Under the pieces are notes generated by a model, which saw only the letters and a list, made by a program, of their open reading frames with translations, did not search any database and was not told where the DNA came from. From contig NZ_JAQPPK010000024.1 in assembly GCF_029952445.1 (NCBI RefSeq), forward strand, positions 1 through 64,000: a DNA stretch of 64,000 bases, in the 5' to 3' direction. The stretch is from Paenarthrobacter nitroguajacolicus. Lineage in GTDB: Bacteria; Actinomycetota; Actinomycetes; Actinomycetales; Micrococcaceae. Position numbers and translations under genes: made by a program. Every line of letters begins with the position of its first letter. Position 1 is the first letter of the stretch. Of the stretch, positions 1-8,746 are shown piece by piece.

Positions 1-346
1 GCACTACCGCGACGCCGGCCCAGGCGGCCGCGACCGGGACGAGCAGCCAGAGCCTGAACGGGACGGTCGCCACCAGGGCGCCGACGACGACGCCGACCAC
101 CAGCACCACGCCCGCCTGCGCCTGCATGGCCAGGCGTAACCGAACCGGCTCGTGTCGGCCGTAAAGGGCGGTGAAGGCGCCGATCGCCGCATACAGCAGC
201 AGATCGCCGCGGCCGGACGCCAGGCAAGCCACCAGCGGCACGAAGATTGCCAGGCTGGCGCGGAGGGCGGTCCAATGGGCGCCGGCATGCGGGCCCAGGT
301 CGAAGACTGCCGCCCACCAGGACCGTGCGGCGGTGGCTTGCGTCAT
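1..346 (-). CDS. FUSC-family inner membrane transporter, 5' part (partial)
   Basis: This minus-strand reading frame starts at an ATG (344-346) and runs off the left edge, giving 115 residues with no stop. After a soluble start (MTQATAARSWWAAVFDLGPH) come four hydrophobic stretches separated by short basic loops, including LAIFVPLVACLASG, LLLYAAIGAFTALYG and VVLVVGVVVGALVAT. The GRHEPVRLR loop after the second stretch is typical of FUSC/aromatic-acid-exporter proteins, which export acids or toxic compounds. It is divergent from the MarR gene at 444, which suggests the regulator controls it. The family call rests on the N-terminal quarter only. Confidence 0.7.
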   Translation of the reverse strand, partial: MTQATAARSWWAAVFDLGPHAGAHWTALRASLAIFVPLVACLASGRGDLLLYAAIGAFTALYGRHEPVRLRLAMQAQAGVVLVVGVVVGALVATVPFRLWLLVPVAAAWAGVAVV

Positions 347-372
347 TCTAACCTCCCAAAGTAGTACAGGAA

Positions 373-384
373 TGAAGTACTTCA
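373..384. promoter_or_regulatory. Perfect 12-bp palindrome between FUSC and MarR genes (candidate MarR operator)
   Basis: TGAAGTACTTCA is a perfect palindrome in the 97-bp divergent intergenic region. A second, wider dyad GTAGTA (361-366) / TACTAC (389-394) is centred almost on it. Position between a divergent MarR regulator and a transporter is the usual arrangement for an autoregulatory MarR operator. Binding is inferred. Confidence 0.5.
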
Positions 385-443
385 AGGTTACTACACTTGT
401 GAATTACTATTGTGGTTGACCGCGGCGGGGTGGGAGGAGCCGG

Positions 444-1025
444 ATGGATCAGGACCCGGACGTACTTTCCGATCACGGCGACGTCGTGGATCGGATGCAG
501 CGTGAGTGGGCCCGGCTGCGCCCCGACCTGAGCTTCGCCAGCCTTGGTGTGATCCACCGCGTGCTGCGCGCGTCCCGTCTCATCCTCGAGGCCAGTGACG
601 CTTTCCTCGCCGATTATGGGCTCACCCGCGGCGAGCTGGACGTGCTTTCGGCGCTGCGCCGCACGGACGAACCTCTGAGCCCAACGACACTGGCCCACAC
701 GCTGCTTGTCCCGCGTTCCGCGATCACCATGCGGCTGAAGTCCCTCCAGGTTCGGGGATTGCTGAGCCGGACGGCCAACCCGGCCGACGGCCGCTCGTCC
801 CTGCTCGTCCTCACGGACGCTGGCTCAGCGCTGGTGGACGAGGTGATCCCCGCCCAGCTCGCCCTCGAAGATGCCCTGCTTGCCGAAATCCCGCCCGGGG
901 TTGTGGAAGGCTTGGTCGATCCCCTGCGAGCGCTGACCTCCGTGTGGGAGCAAGGACGCGGCCACCAAGCCGGGTCCAGCAAGAACGGGCGGAGCGGCGC
1001 AGCGCCAACGTCCCCGGGCCGCTAA
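444..1025 (+). CDS. MarR-family transcriptional regulator
   Basis: 193-aa protein with a central winged-helix domain (about residues 50-140). ELDVLSALRR, the recognition segment with SAITMRLKSLQVRGLLSR and the wing NPADGRSSLLVLTDAG are the standard MarR pattern. The ATG follows a GGAGGAG ribosome site. Residues 1-25 and a basic tail after 165 lie outside the domain. MarR proteins are dimeric repressors relieved by small aromatic ligands. It is divergent from the FUSC exporter with a palindrome between them, so it probably represses that exporter. Its last four bases overlap the end of the convergent TetR gene. Confidence 0.85.
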   Translation: MDQDPDVLSDHGDVVDRMQREWARLRPDLSFASLGVIHRVLRASRLILEASDAFLADYGLTRGELDVLSALRRTDEPLSPTTLAHTLLVPRSAITMRLKSLQVRGLLSRTANPADGRSSLLVLTDAGSALVDEVIPAQLALEDALLAEIPPGVVEGLVDPLRALTSVWEQGRGHQAGSSKNGRSGAAPTSPGR

Positions 1026-1705
1026 AAGTCCTCCAGGCCTCCACTGACTCGTTCAATAATCAGCGCACTCTGCGTCCGGATTGCCGGCAGTTCGTTGCCA
1101 CGTCCGCAGATGATGAGTCCGGCGTCTGCGGCCTCGAGGGGTGAACTTGGAAGGACCAGCCCATCCGCGCGCAGGTTCACCAGCGATTCGATGAGGCGGA
1201 ACACAAGGTCTCCGGGGTTCCCGGCCGCGCCCGCGGAGGGAGCGCTGGCGAGGACTCCCAGAGTCCCATAGATCGCGCGAAGTTCGCGCCGGCTTGCCAG
1301 GAATTGTTCGTATTGACCACCGCGGGCTTCTGGGAGGTGGTACAGGATACCCAGGTTCCAGCGGGAGCTGCAGAGTTGGGTGCCGTCGTAGAGCGCAAGG
1401 GCGTGCAAGACCACCTCGGCGGACGCTGAACCGCTGGAAACGCCGGACACAGCCTTCGCGAACGACAGGCTGGCGGCCACCGTACTTTCCAAGAGGTCCT
1501 TGAGAATGTCGTCCTTGGTTTTGAAGTGGTGGTACAGCGAGGACTGCCTCATTCCTACGGCGTCCGCAATTGAGCGGGTGGAGGTGTTGGCGAAGCCTTG
1601 GGTGGTGAAGAGTTCTGCCGCTGCGTCGAGGATTTCTTCCCTGGCGGTGGCGCCGGGGCGGGATGGTTGCTGGTTACGTGGGCGTCCCGGTCCGGCTGAA
1701 GTCAC
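1022..1705 (-). CDS. TetR-family regulator, AmtR-like, next to the urea/guanidine operon
   Basis: 227-aa protein. The N-terminal helix-turn-helix (about residues 20-70) contains AREEILDAAAELFTTQGF and the recognition helix area MRQSSLYHHFKTKDDIL, typical of TetR. The C-terminal ligand domain ends with a long helix. It is divergent from the APC permease that heads the carboxylase/allophanate hydrolase operon. The same arrangement, with a TetR protein called AmtR, is described for the urea-degradation operon of Mycobacterium smegmatis, so a nitrogen-responsive repressor role is likely but inferred. The gene ends convergently with the MarR gene. Confidence 0.8.
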   Translation of the reverse strand: MTSAGPGRPRNQQPSRPGATAREEILDAAAELFTTQGFANTSTRSIADAVGMRQSSLYHHFKTKDDILKDLLESTVAASLSFAKAVSGVSSGSASAEVVLHALALYDGTQLCSSRWNLGILYHLPEARGGQYEQFLASRRELRAIYGTLGVLASAPSAGAAGNPGDLVFRLIESLVNLRADGLVLPSSPLEAADAGLIICGRGNELPAIRTQSALIIERVSGGLEDF

Positions 1706-1943
1706 CCCTCATTCTTGCACCCGCCTGCCCGCCTTAGACTCCGCGGAACCGCTGCCTCCAAGGTGGTGAGGAAGCGGAAATGTAACCGAAACAGGATGTC
1801 TATGCGCCTTTTACAGAGGTGAAACTGTTTGGGGACATCGCACTGGAAAACTATCAATTGACCGGTAATCAGCAGCTTTCGGCCGAGCGCTGCAGTGCCG
1901 GACGGTTTTTACCCTTCATCCCGTTCCAGCCCCGGAGAAACCG
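1706..1943. promoter_or_regulatory. Divergent promoter region of TetR and the urea/guanidine operon
   Basis: 238-bp intergenic segment. Two hexamer palindromes abut at 1855-1866 (CAATTG then ACCGGT), directly following CTAT; TTGACC at 1858-1863 could be a -35 box, though no convincing -10 follows. I looked for the guanidine-I (ykkC) riboswitch landmarks because such operons often carry one, and did not find them. The dyad is a candidate TetR/AmtR operator only. Confidence 0.35.
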
Positions 1944-3446
1944 ATGACCTCAACCGTAGTTCCAGCCGTCCATGTGGATGATGCGGACCTCACGTCACTT
2001 GGCTACGAGCCCACTCTGCACCGCAAACTCGGCCGTTACGCCTCGTTCGCTGCAGGCTTCTCGTTCGTCTCGATCCTCACCACGATCTTCCAGCTGTTCG
2101 CTTTCGGCTACTCATTTGCCGGCCCCGCGTTCTTTTGGACCTGGCCCGTAGTGCTGGTTGGCCAGCTCCTGGTCGCCTTGAACTTCGCTGAACTCGCCGC
2201 CCGCTATCCGCTCTCCGGAGCCGTCTACCAGTGGGCGCGCCGGATGGGCGGTGAAGCGGTGGGTTGGTTTGCCGGCTGGTTCATGGCCATCGCCCAGGTC
2301 GTTACCGCCGCGGCTGCTGCCATTGCCCTGCAGGTGGTCCTGCCCCAGCTCTGGGACGGCTTCCAGGTGGTCGGCGGCGATCCGGCCCTCAACACGGTCA
2401 CGGGCGCCTCGAACGCAGTCGTCCTGGGCGCCGTGCTGCTGGTAGCTACCACCATCATTAATTCCCTTGGTGTGAAGCTCATGGCCCACGTGAACTCTGT
2501 CGGCGTTACTTGCGAAATCGTCGGCGTGGCCGCCGTCGTGCTTGCTTTGATCAGCGCGGCTCAACGCGGTCCGGAGGTCGTGGCGGACACCACCGTGCTC
2601 CGGTCCTCGGACCTTGGCGCTGTGGGTGCCTTCCTGGTTTCGGGCCTGATGGCCGCCTACGTCATGGTCGGCTTCAATTCGGCAGGTGAACTGTCCGAAG
2701 AAACCAAGGACCCCCGCCGGACGGCGCCACGCACCATCCTCTCGGCGCTCCTGATCTCCGGAATCGGCGGTGCCCTCATGATCATCACCGCCCTGATGGC
2801 CGCACCGAGCCTCGACGACGGCCGGCTCGCCACCGAAGGCCTTCCCTATGTCCTCACCGCAGTCCTTGGCACTTTCTGGGGCAAGGTCCTGCTGGTGGAT
2901 GTGGCCATTGCCATCTTCGTCTGCACCCTGGCCATCCAAACCGCAGGCTCCCGCCTCGTTTTCTCCATGGCCCGCGACGGCAAGCTCCCCGCATCCGCGC
3001 TTCTTTCCTCAGTGCACCCATCCCGCGGCACGCCCATGTGGCCGTCCATCGCCATCGGCGCCCTCGCTGTTGCCGTGCTGGCCATCAACGTCGGCAATGC
3101 AGCGCTGTTCACCACGCTCAGCAGCGTCTGCATCGTGATGGTCTACCTCGCATACCTGATGGTCACCGTGCCGCAGTTGGTGAACCGGCTCCGCGGTGAC
3201 TGGGGTCAGGTTGCACAGACCACCCCCGCAGGTCTCTTCTCACTGGGCCGCTGGGGACTGCCGGTGAACATCCTCGCCGTCCTCTATGGCGCCGTGATGG
3301 TGGTCAACCTGGCCTGGCCCAGGCCGGAAGTGTATGACCCCACAGGCGAGAACCCGGTCCTCCTCTACTCGGCACCGCTCATGGTGGCGCTGGTCCTGGT
3401 CCTCGGTCTCTGGGTCAGGCGCCGGACATTGGCAACCAAGGCGTAA
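1944..3446 (+). CDS. APC-family amino acid/urea-type permease
   Basis: 500-aa integral membrane protein with about 12-14 hydrophobic helices, starting in SFAAGFSFVSILTTIFQLFA and continuing with VVLVGQLLVALNFAELAARY and PLSGAVYQWA, the N-terminal signature of the APC (amino acid-polyamine-organocation) superfamily. The loop FNSAGELSEETKDPRRTAPR is also characteristic. As first gene of an operon for a urea/guanidine carboxylase it probably imports the nitrogen compound (guanidine, urea or an amino-compound precursor); the substrate cannot be read from sequence. A 43-bp gap separates it from the next gene. Confidence 0.85.
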   Translation: MTSTVVPAVHVDDADLTSLGYEPTLHRKLGRYASFAAGFSFVSILTTIFQLFAFGYSFAGPAFFWTWPVVLVGQLLVALNFAELAARYPLSGAVYQWARRMGGEAVGWFAGWFMAIAQVVTAAAAAIALQVVLPQLWDGFQVVGGDPALNTVTGASNAVVLGAVLLVATTIINSLGVKLMAHVNSVGVTCEIVGVAAVVLALISAAQRGPEVVADTTVLRSSDLGAVGAFLVSGLMAAYVMVGFNSAGELSEETKDPRRTAPRTILSALLISGIGGALMIITALMAAPSLDDGRLATEGLPYVLTAVLGTFWGKVLLVDVAIAIFVCTLAIQTAGSRLVFSMARDGKLPASALLSSVHPSRGTPMWPSIAIGALAVAVLAINVGNAALFTTLSSVCIVMVYLAYLMVTVPQLVNRLRGDWGQVAQTTPAGLFSLGRWGLPVNILAVLYGAVMVVNLAWPRPEVYDPTGENPVLLYSAPLMVALVLVLGLWVRRRTLATKA

Positions 3447-3489
3447 GCCGCGAATTCCCCTGACCTTAAGAAACCAGCACAGGATTGAC

Positions 3490-4362
3490 ATGACACAAGT
3501 AACCGATCGCCCCGCAGGCACAGCCACCACGGCAGGCGCACGCGCCCATGCCAGGGAACAGCACGGCAGGACTGCCAAGGCAATGCGCCACGTACCTGCC
3601 GCATCCGCTCCCGCCCACCTCCTGGACGCAGCGCCCGACGGCGTGGTCCCCACTTGGGCGGAATCGCTCGCTTTTGGCCGGTACACCACCTTGGCCCTGG
3701 CGCGGGGCACCAGAGTCAAGCTCACCGACGTCGGCGGGGACGCATGTGTGCACACACTCCTCTACCGCGGTGGTGCACTGCATGAACGCCTCAACGTGGC
3801 CGACACCGTGAAAGTCCATTGGCAGGCCTATCCCGCTGCCGGACATCCGCTGCTCTCTGATGCTGGCCGGGTCATGGCCACGATCGTCACTGACAGCTCC
3901 GCACACCATGACGCGTTGACGGGTGCCACCACGCTGGCCGGCAACACCGCGAAGTACGGAGCCGGGAGTCCCCACAGTGCCTCACCGGCCGCACGTGAAC
4001 TGCTCACCCTGGGCGCACTCAAGAACGGCTTGGGTGTCCGGGATGTTGCCCCGTCAATCTCCTTCTTCAAGGGCATCAAGGTGGACCCCAGCGGCACCAT
4101 CACGTTCACCGGAAGCTCGGGGCCACGTGCCGCCGTCGAACTGCTCCTCCACATGGACGCCGTTCTGGTCCTCGCCAACACCGCCCATCCGCTGGATCCG
4201 CGGGACGCGTTCAGCGGCACGGCCGTGGACATCACTGCCTGGCAGGCGCCACAGGACCTTGTCGCCCTGGAAGCCGGCACCCTGCTCGGCCCGCTCGCCC
4301 CGGAGCACCTGCAGGCTCTCCGCAACACCGAACACGACCTCACCGCAAGGAACGCCCGATGA
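3490..4362 (+). CDS. DUF1989 protein UAAP1 (urea amidolyase-associated; possible carboxyguanidine deiminase subunit)
   Basis: 290 aa from the ATG at 3490, preceded by AGGA; an upstream in-frame ATG at 3334 lies inside the permease gene and is rejected. The DUF1989 fold is suggested by RGTRVKLTDVGGDACVHTLLY, the HERLNVADTVK segment and the SFFKGIKVD stretch. Proteins of this family pair with a second DUF1989 protein beside carboxylase and allophanate hydrolase. In other bacteria the pair was shown to act as carboxyguanidine deiminase (CgdAB), converting carboxyguanidine to allophanate. That activity is assigned here from context. The stop overlaps the next start (ATGA). Confidence 0.8.
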   Translation: MTQVTDRPAGTATTAGARAHAREQHGRTAKAMRHVPAASAPAHLLDAAPDGVVPTWAESLAFGRYTTLALARGTRVKLTDVGGDACVHTLLYRGGALHERLNVADTVKVHWQAYPAAGHPLLSDAGRVMATIVTDSSAHHDALTGATTLAGNTAKYGAGSPHSASPAARELLTLGALKNGLGVRDVAPSISFFKGIKVDPSGTITFTGSSGPRAAVELLLHMDAVLVLANTAHPLDPRDAFSGTAVDITAWQAPQDLVALEAGTLLGPLAPEHLQALRNTEHDLTARNAR

Positions 4363-5036
4363 CCACAGCAATCACCACCCAGAGCTTTCCTGGAGCCTCC
4401 GAAACCGCCCTTGCCGTCGGCCCTGTGATTCTGGACGAGTTCGTTCAGGCGCGTGGCCCTTGGTCGGCAGTCGTGGCCGCCGGGGACGTGCTGACCATTG
4501 TGGACCTGGAAGGCAACCAGGCGGTGGACTGCCTCCTCTACGCAGCCGGAGACACCGCGGTCCGCTACTCGGCAGCCGTTACCATCGCGGCCCAGGAATC
4601 GATTGTCCTGACCACTGGTTCGGTCCTCAGGGCGGACACGGGCGCGCCACTCATGACCGTGGTGGCGGATGAAGTTGGCGTCCACGACACCATCGGCGGG
4701 GCCTGTTCGCAGGAATCCAACACCCTCCGCTACGGCCAGCACACCCGCGAACAGCACGCCTGCGTGGAGAACTTCCTCATCGAGGGCTCGCGCTGGGGCC
4801 TGGGAAAACGAGACCTGGTGTCCAACATCAACTGGTTCATGAACGTCCCGGTAGACCCCGATGGCGCCCTTGGCATAGTTGACGGGCTGTCCGCCCCCGG
4901 CAAGAGGATTGCCCTGCGCGCCGAGATGGACACGTTGGTTCTTGTCTCCAACTGCCCCCAGATCAACAACCCCTGCAACGGATTCCACCCCACGCCCGCC
5001 CGCATGATTGTCACCCGACCGGAGGCAGCACGATGA
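4359..5036 (+). CDS. DUF1989 protein UAAP2 (second urea amidolyase-associated protein)
   Basis: 225 aa, related to the preceding protein. Visible family segments are TIVDLEGNQAVDCLLYAAGD near residue 45-65, GACSQESNTLRYGQ with a Cys, EQHACVENFLIE, NINWFMNVPVDPDG and the C-terminal NCPQINNPCNGFHPTP. The conserved Cys/His/Asn positions are compatible with a metal-dependent amidine-processing enzyme. It overlaps both neighbours by ATGA, implying coupled translation and a complex with UAAP1 and the carboxylase. Functional naming (CgdB-like) is inferred from operon context. Confidence 0.82.
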   Translation: MTTAITTQSFPGASETALAVGPVILDEFVQARGPWSAVVAAGDVLTIVDLEGNQAVDCLLYAAGDTAVRYSAAVTIAAQESIVLTTGSVLRADTGAPLMTVVADEVGVHDTIGGACSQESNTLRYGQHTREQHACVENFLIEGSRWGLGKRDLVSNINWFMNVPVDPDGALGIVDGLSAPGKRIALRAEMDTLVLVSNCPQINNPCNGFHPTPARMIVTRPEAAR

Positions 5037-8000
5037 ACACCTTTGACACCCTCCTGATCGCCAACCGCGGCGAAATCGCTTGCCGGATCATCGAATCCGC
5101 CAGGAAGCTGGGACTTCGGACAGTAGTGGTCTTCTCGGAAGCAGACCGGGGCGCCAAGCACGTCCTGCTTGCCGACGAAGCCGTCCTCCTGGGGCCGGCA
5201 CCCGCCAAAGACTCCTACCTGCGCGTCGACGCGATCCTTGAAGCGGCCAGGTCCACCGGCGCCGGTGCGATCCACCCCGGCTACGGCTTCCTGTCGGAGG
5301 ACGCAGGCTTCGCCGAAGCCGTGGAGGCGGCCGGGCTTGTCTTCGTCGGCCCCACGGCCGCGCAGCTGCGGATTTTCGGCACCAAACATACCGCGCGCGA
5401 CGCCGCCCGGTCGGCCGGGGTGCCCATGATCGCCGGGTCGGGGCTGCTGGAGAATGTGGACGCCGCCGTCGCGGCAGGCCAGGAGATCGGGTTCCCGCTG
5501 ATGCTCAAGGCCACCGGTGGTGGTGGCGGCATAGGCATGACCGTGTGCCGTTCCGAAACAGAACTCGCGGAGAGTTTTCCCCGTGTTGCCCGCCTCGCGG
5601 ACGCAAGCTTCGGGACCGCCGGCGTCTTCGCCGAACGGTATGTGGAAAACGCCCGGCACATCGAGGTCCAGGTCTTTGGCGACGGCAAGGGGCGCGTCGT
5701 CAGCCTTGGCGACAGGGACTGCTCCCTCCAGCGACGGCACCAGAAGGTCCTTGAGGAAGCCCCTGCGCCCGACCTTCCGGATGAGCTGCGTGAAGAACTC
5801 CACCGCACCTCCCGTGCCCTCTGCGCTTCCCTTTCCTACCGTTCCGCCGGCACCGTCGAGTTCGTCTACGACTCCACGCGCCAGGAAGCGTCCTTCCTGG
5901 AAGTCAATGCCCGGCTCCAAGTCGAGCACCCAGTCACCGAAGCTGTGACCGGCGTCGACCTGGTGGAGTGGATGCTGCGCCTCGCCCAAGGCGGCGCGCA
6001 AGCCGACGCCGTCCTCGCCGACGTCCCGGACGCCCTGCCGGTGACCGGCCACGCCGTTGAAGCGCGTGTGTATGCCGAGGACCCGGCCCGGGGCTTCCAG
6101 CCGAGCGCCGGCATCATCACGAACGCCACCTACCCGGGCGCGGAAGCAGCACGGGTTGATGCATGGGCCGGGACCGGAACCGAGGTTTCCACCAACTACG
6201 ATCCGCTGCTCGGAAAAATCATCACTTCGGGCACGGACCGGACGGCCGCCTTCGACCAGCTGGCCCTGGCGCTTCGCAGCACGAGGATCGACGGCATCGA
6301 GACCAACCTGGGCATGCTCCGTGCCGCCGCCGACCTGGATGAGGTCCGCAGGGTCAGTCACTCCACCAGCACCCTGGACAACGTGGGGGATCCTGAACCA
6401 CGTATTACCGTTAACAGCCCCGGACTGCAGTCGAGTGTCCAGGACTGGCCCGGAAGGACCGGTCTCTGGCAGATCGGCGTGCCGCCGAGCGGACCGATGG
6501 ATGATCTCTCCTTCCGCCTGGGGAATACCGCACTTGGAAACGCCGAGGGCGCGCCCGGCCTTGAGTTCACCATGACAGGGCCGAGCCTCACCTTCACCCA
6601 TGCCACCACCGTCTGTGTCACCGGGGCCGAGGTTGCGGTCACTGTTGACGGGCGCGACGTACCCGCCTGGACACCGGTCACTGTGCCGGCAGGCCGAACA
6701 CTCGACGTCGGCACGGCGAACGGCAGGGGCCTGCGAGGCTACATCCTGTTCCAAGGAGGGCTGGACGTGCCCGAATACCTGGGCAGTGCCTCCACCTTCA
6801 CACTGGGCCAGTTCGGTGGCCACGCCGGGCGCGTCCTGCGTGCCGGTGACGTGCTCCGTACGGTGATCTCCGCCGTCGGGCATGTACCGACGGCGGTTGT
6901 TCCGCTGGACAGCCGTCCCGCGCTCACCTCCACGTGGGAACTGACGGTCGTCGAGGGGCCGCACGGTGCCCCCGAGTTCTTCCAGCGCGAGGACATCGAG
7001 GAGCTGTACGCCACGGACTACGAGGTGCACTTCAATTCGGCCCGCACCGGCGTCAGGCTCATCGGACCCAAGCCGCGTTGGGCCCGGACCGACGGCGGCG
7101 AGGCGGGGCTGCACCCCTCCAACATTCACGACACCGCTTACTCAGTGGGCGCCCTGGACTTCACCGGGGACACCCCCATCCTGCTCGGGCCTGACGGCCC
7201 CAGCCTTGGCGGCTTCGTTTGCCCGGTCACCGTAGTCACCGCAGATCGATGGAAGCTCGGCCAGCTTCGGCCAGGGGACAAAGTCAGGTTTGTCCCGGTC
7301 ACAGTCACCCAAGCCCCCTCTGCCAAGGACCTTGGGCCTGGCCGCCAGCTGGTGCTGCCGGGGGATACTGCATGGTCGTCATTGACGGGAACTACCAGCC
7401 GTCCTCCCCGCGGCGACGGCGACGACGGCGTACTGGGCAGGGCGCCGGAGGTCGACGGCAGGCCTGCCGTGACTTACCGTCGTTCCGGCGACGACAACCT
7501 GCTGGTCGAATACGGTGAGATGGTACTGGACCTTGGGCTCCGCGCACGGGTCCACGCTCTGCACCAGCACCTTGAACAGCTTCGGGTTCCCGGGATCGTT
7601 GACCTGACCCCCGGGATCCGGTCGCTGCAGATCAAGGTTGACCCCTCTGTTCTGTCCACGAAGCGGCTGCTCAATGTGGTTCGGGAGGTCGAAGCCGTGC
7701 TCCCGGCAAGCTCCGAACTGGTGGTCCCGAGCCGGACGGTCCGGCTTCCGCTCTCCTGGGACGATCCGGCTACTCGCGAGGCCATCGAACGGTACATGGC
7801 CGGTGTTCGGGATGACGCACCGTGGTGCCCATGGAACATCGAGTTCATCCGCAGGATCAACGGCCTCGACTCCGTCAATGATGTCTTTGATACGGTTTTC
7901 GACGCCGACTACCTGGTCCTCGGGCTGGGGGATGTGTACCTCGGCGCGCCAGTGGCCACCCCCTTGGATCCGCGGCACCGGCTGGTGACCACCAAGTACA

Positions 8001-8746
8001 ACCCGGCCCGCACCTGGACCCCGGAGAACGCGGTGGGAATCGGCGGGGCGTACATGTGCATCTACGGCATGGAGGGCCCCGGCGGCTACCAGTTCGTTGG
8101 CCGCACCACCCAAGTGTGGTCCCGGTACGCGGACTCTGCGCCCTTTGAGCCTGGATCGCCATGGCTGCTTCGCTTCTTCGACCGCATTTCCTGGTACCCG
8201 GTCAGTCCAGAGGAACTCCTGGACCTCCGGGCCGACATGGCAGCCGGCCGCGGCCGCGGCGTGGAAATCGAAGACGGCACCTTCTCCCTGGCCGAGCACG
8301 AGACCTTCCTGGCTGAGAACTGCGAGTCCATTGAGGCATTCCGCCAGAAGCAGGGCGCAGCCTTCGCAGTGGAACGGCAGGCATGGGCCGATGCCGGCGA
8401 GTTCGACCGTGCGGAAGCATTGGTCGGCATTGAGGCCCCCGCTGTAGAGGAGGCTGTAGTCCCCGAAGGCGGTTCCCTGGTTTCGGCGCCCTTCGCTGCC
8501 AGTGTGTGGAAAGTGGACGTTGCGGAAGGCGAACGGGTAGCGAAGGGCCAGCCGCTGGTGTCATTGGAGGCCATGAAGATGGAAACCATCCTTGAAGCCC
8601 CCTGCGATGGCGTGGTGCTCCGTGTCCTCCCGAAGGCCGGATCCCAAGTGGTAGCCGGGGAAGCGGTTGTGGTGCTCGGCGGGATGGAGCTGGAGCCCGA
8701 CGGCGACGACCTGCAAGCACCCGAACTGGAAGAAGCAGCAGTATGA
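5033..8746 (+). CDS. Biotin-dependent urea/guanidine carboxylase
   Basis: 1237-aa multidomain enzyme. Order: biotin carboxylase N domain (LLIANRGEIACRII), ATP-grasp with the glycine-rich GGGGGIGM near residue 162 and the EVNARLQVEHPVTE substrate motif, biotin carboxylase C domain, an AHS2/KipA domain from about 455 to 760 (SPGLQSSVQDWPGRTG), an AHS1/KipI domain from about 810 to 1030, and a biotinyl domain whose EAMKM motif places the biotinylated lysine near residue 1182. This architecture defines urea carboxylases (EC 6.3.4.6), several of which prefer guanidine. Two flanking DUF1989 proteins favour guanidine. Length is normal and all landmark motifs are intact. Confidence 0.93.
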   Translation: MNTFDTLLIANRGEIACRIIESARKLGLRTVVVFSEADRGAKHVLLADEAVLLGPAPAKDSYLRVDAILEAARSTGAGAIHPGYGFLSEDAGFAEAVEAAGLVFVGPTAAQLRIFGTKHTARDAARSAGVPMIAGSGLLENVDAAVAAGQEIGFPLMLKATGGGGGIGMTVCRSETELAESFPRVARLADASFGTAGVFAERYVENARHIEVQVFGDGKGRVVSLGDRDCSLQRRHQKVLEEAPAPDLPDELREELHRTSRALCASLSYRSAGTVEFVYDSTRQEASFLEVNARLQVEHPVTEAVTGVDLVEWMLRLAQGGAQADAVLADVPDALPVTGHAVEARVYAEDPARGFQPSAGIITNATYPGAEAARVDAWAGTGTEVSTNYDPLLGKIITSGTDRTAAFDQLALALRSTRIDGIETNLGMLRAAADLDEVRRVSHSTSTLDNVGDPEPRITVNSPGLQSSVQDWPGRTGLWQIGVPPSGPMDDLSFRLGNTALGNAEGAPGLEFTMTGPSLTFTHATTVCVTGAEVAVTVDGRDVPAWTPVTVPAGRTLDVGTANGRGLRGYILFQGGLDVPEYLGSASTFTLGQFGGHAGRVLRAGDVLRTVISAVGHVPTAVVPLDSRPALTSTWELTVVEGPHGAPEFFQREDIEELYATDYEVHFNSARTGVRLIGPKPRWARTDGGEAGLHPSNIHDTAYSVGALDFTGDTPILLGPDGPSLGGFVCPVTVVTADRWKLGQLRPGDKVRFVPVTVTQAPSAKDLGPGRQLVLPGDTAWSSLTGTTSRPPRGDGDDGVLGRAPEVDGRPAVTYRRSGDDNLLVEYGEMVLDLGLRARVHALHQHLEQLRVPGIVDLTPGIRSLQIKVDPSVLSTKRLLNVVREVEAVLPASSELVVPSRTVRLPLSWDDPATREAIERYMAGVRDDAPWCPWNIEFIRRINGLDSVNDVFDTVFDADYLVLGLGDVYLGAPVATPLDPRHRLVTTKYNPARTWTPENAVGIGGAYMCIYGMEGPGGYQFVGRTTQVWSRYADSAPFEPGSPWLLRFFDRISWYPVSPEELLDLRADMAAGRGRGVEIEDGTFSLAEHETFLAENCESIEAFRQKQGAAFAVERQAWADAGEFDRAEALVGIEAPAVEEAVVPEGGSLVSAPFAASVWKVDVAEGERVAKGQPLVSLEAMKMETILEAPCDGVVLRVLPKAGSQVVAGEAVVVLGGMELEPDGDDLQAPELEEAAV

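Noticed and set aside
1706..1943. Guanidine-I (ykkC) riboswitch upstream of the carboxylase operon
   Set aside because: Expected conserved blocks are not present on either strand; only a candidate TetR dyad is seen.
2112..2939. 275-residue minus-strand frame inside the APC permease
   Set aside because: Antisense shadow of a high-GC membrane protein gene; His/Gly-rich with no domain pattern.
4730..7129. 799-residue minus-strand frame opposite the carboxylase
   Set aside because: The sense strand encodes a clear multidomain enzyme; the antisense frame arises from GC codon bias.
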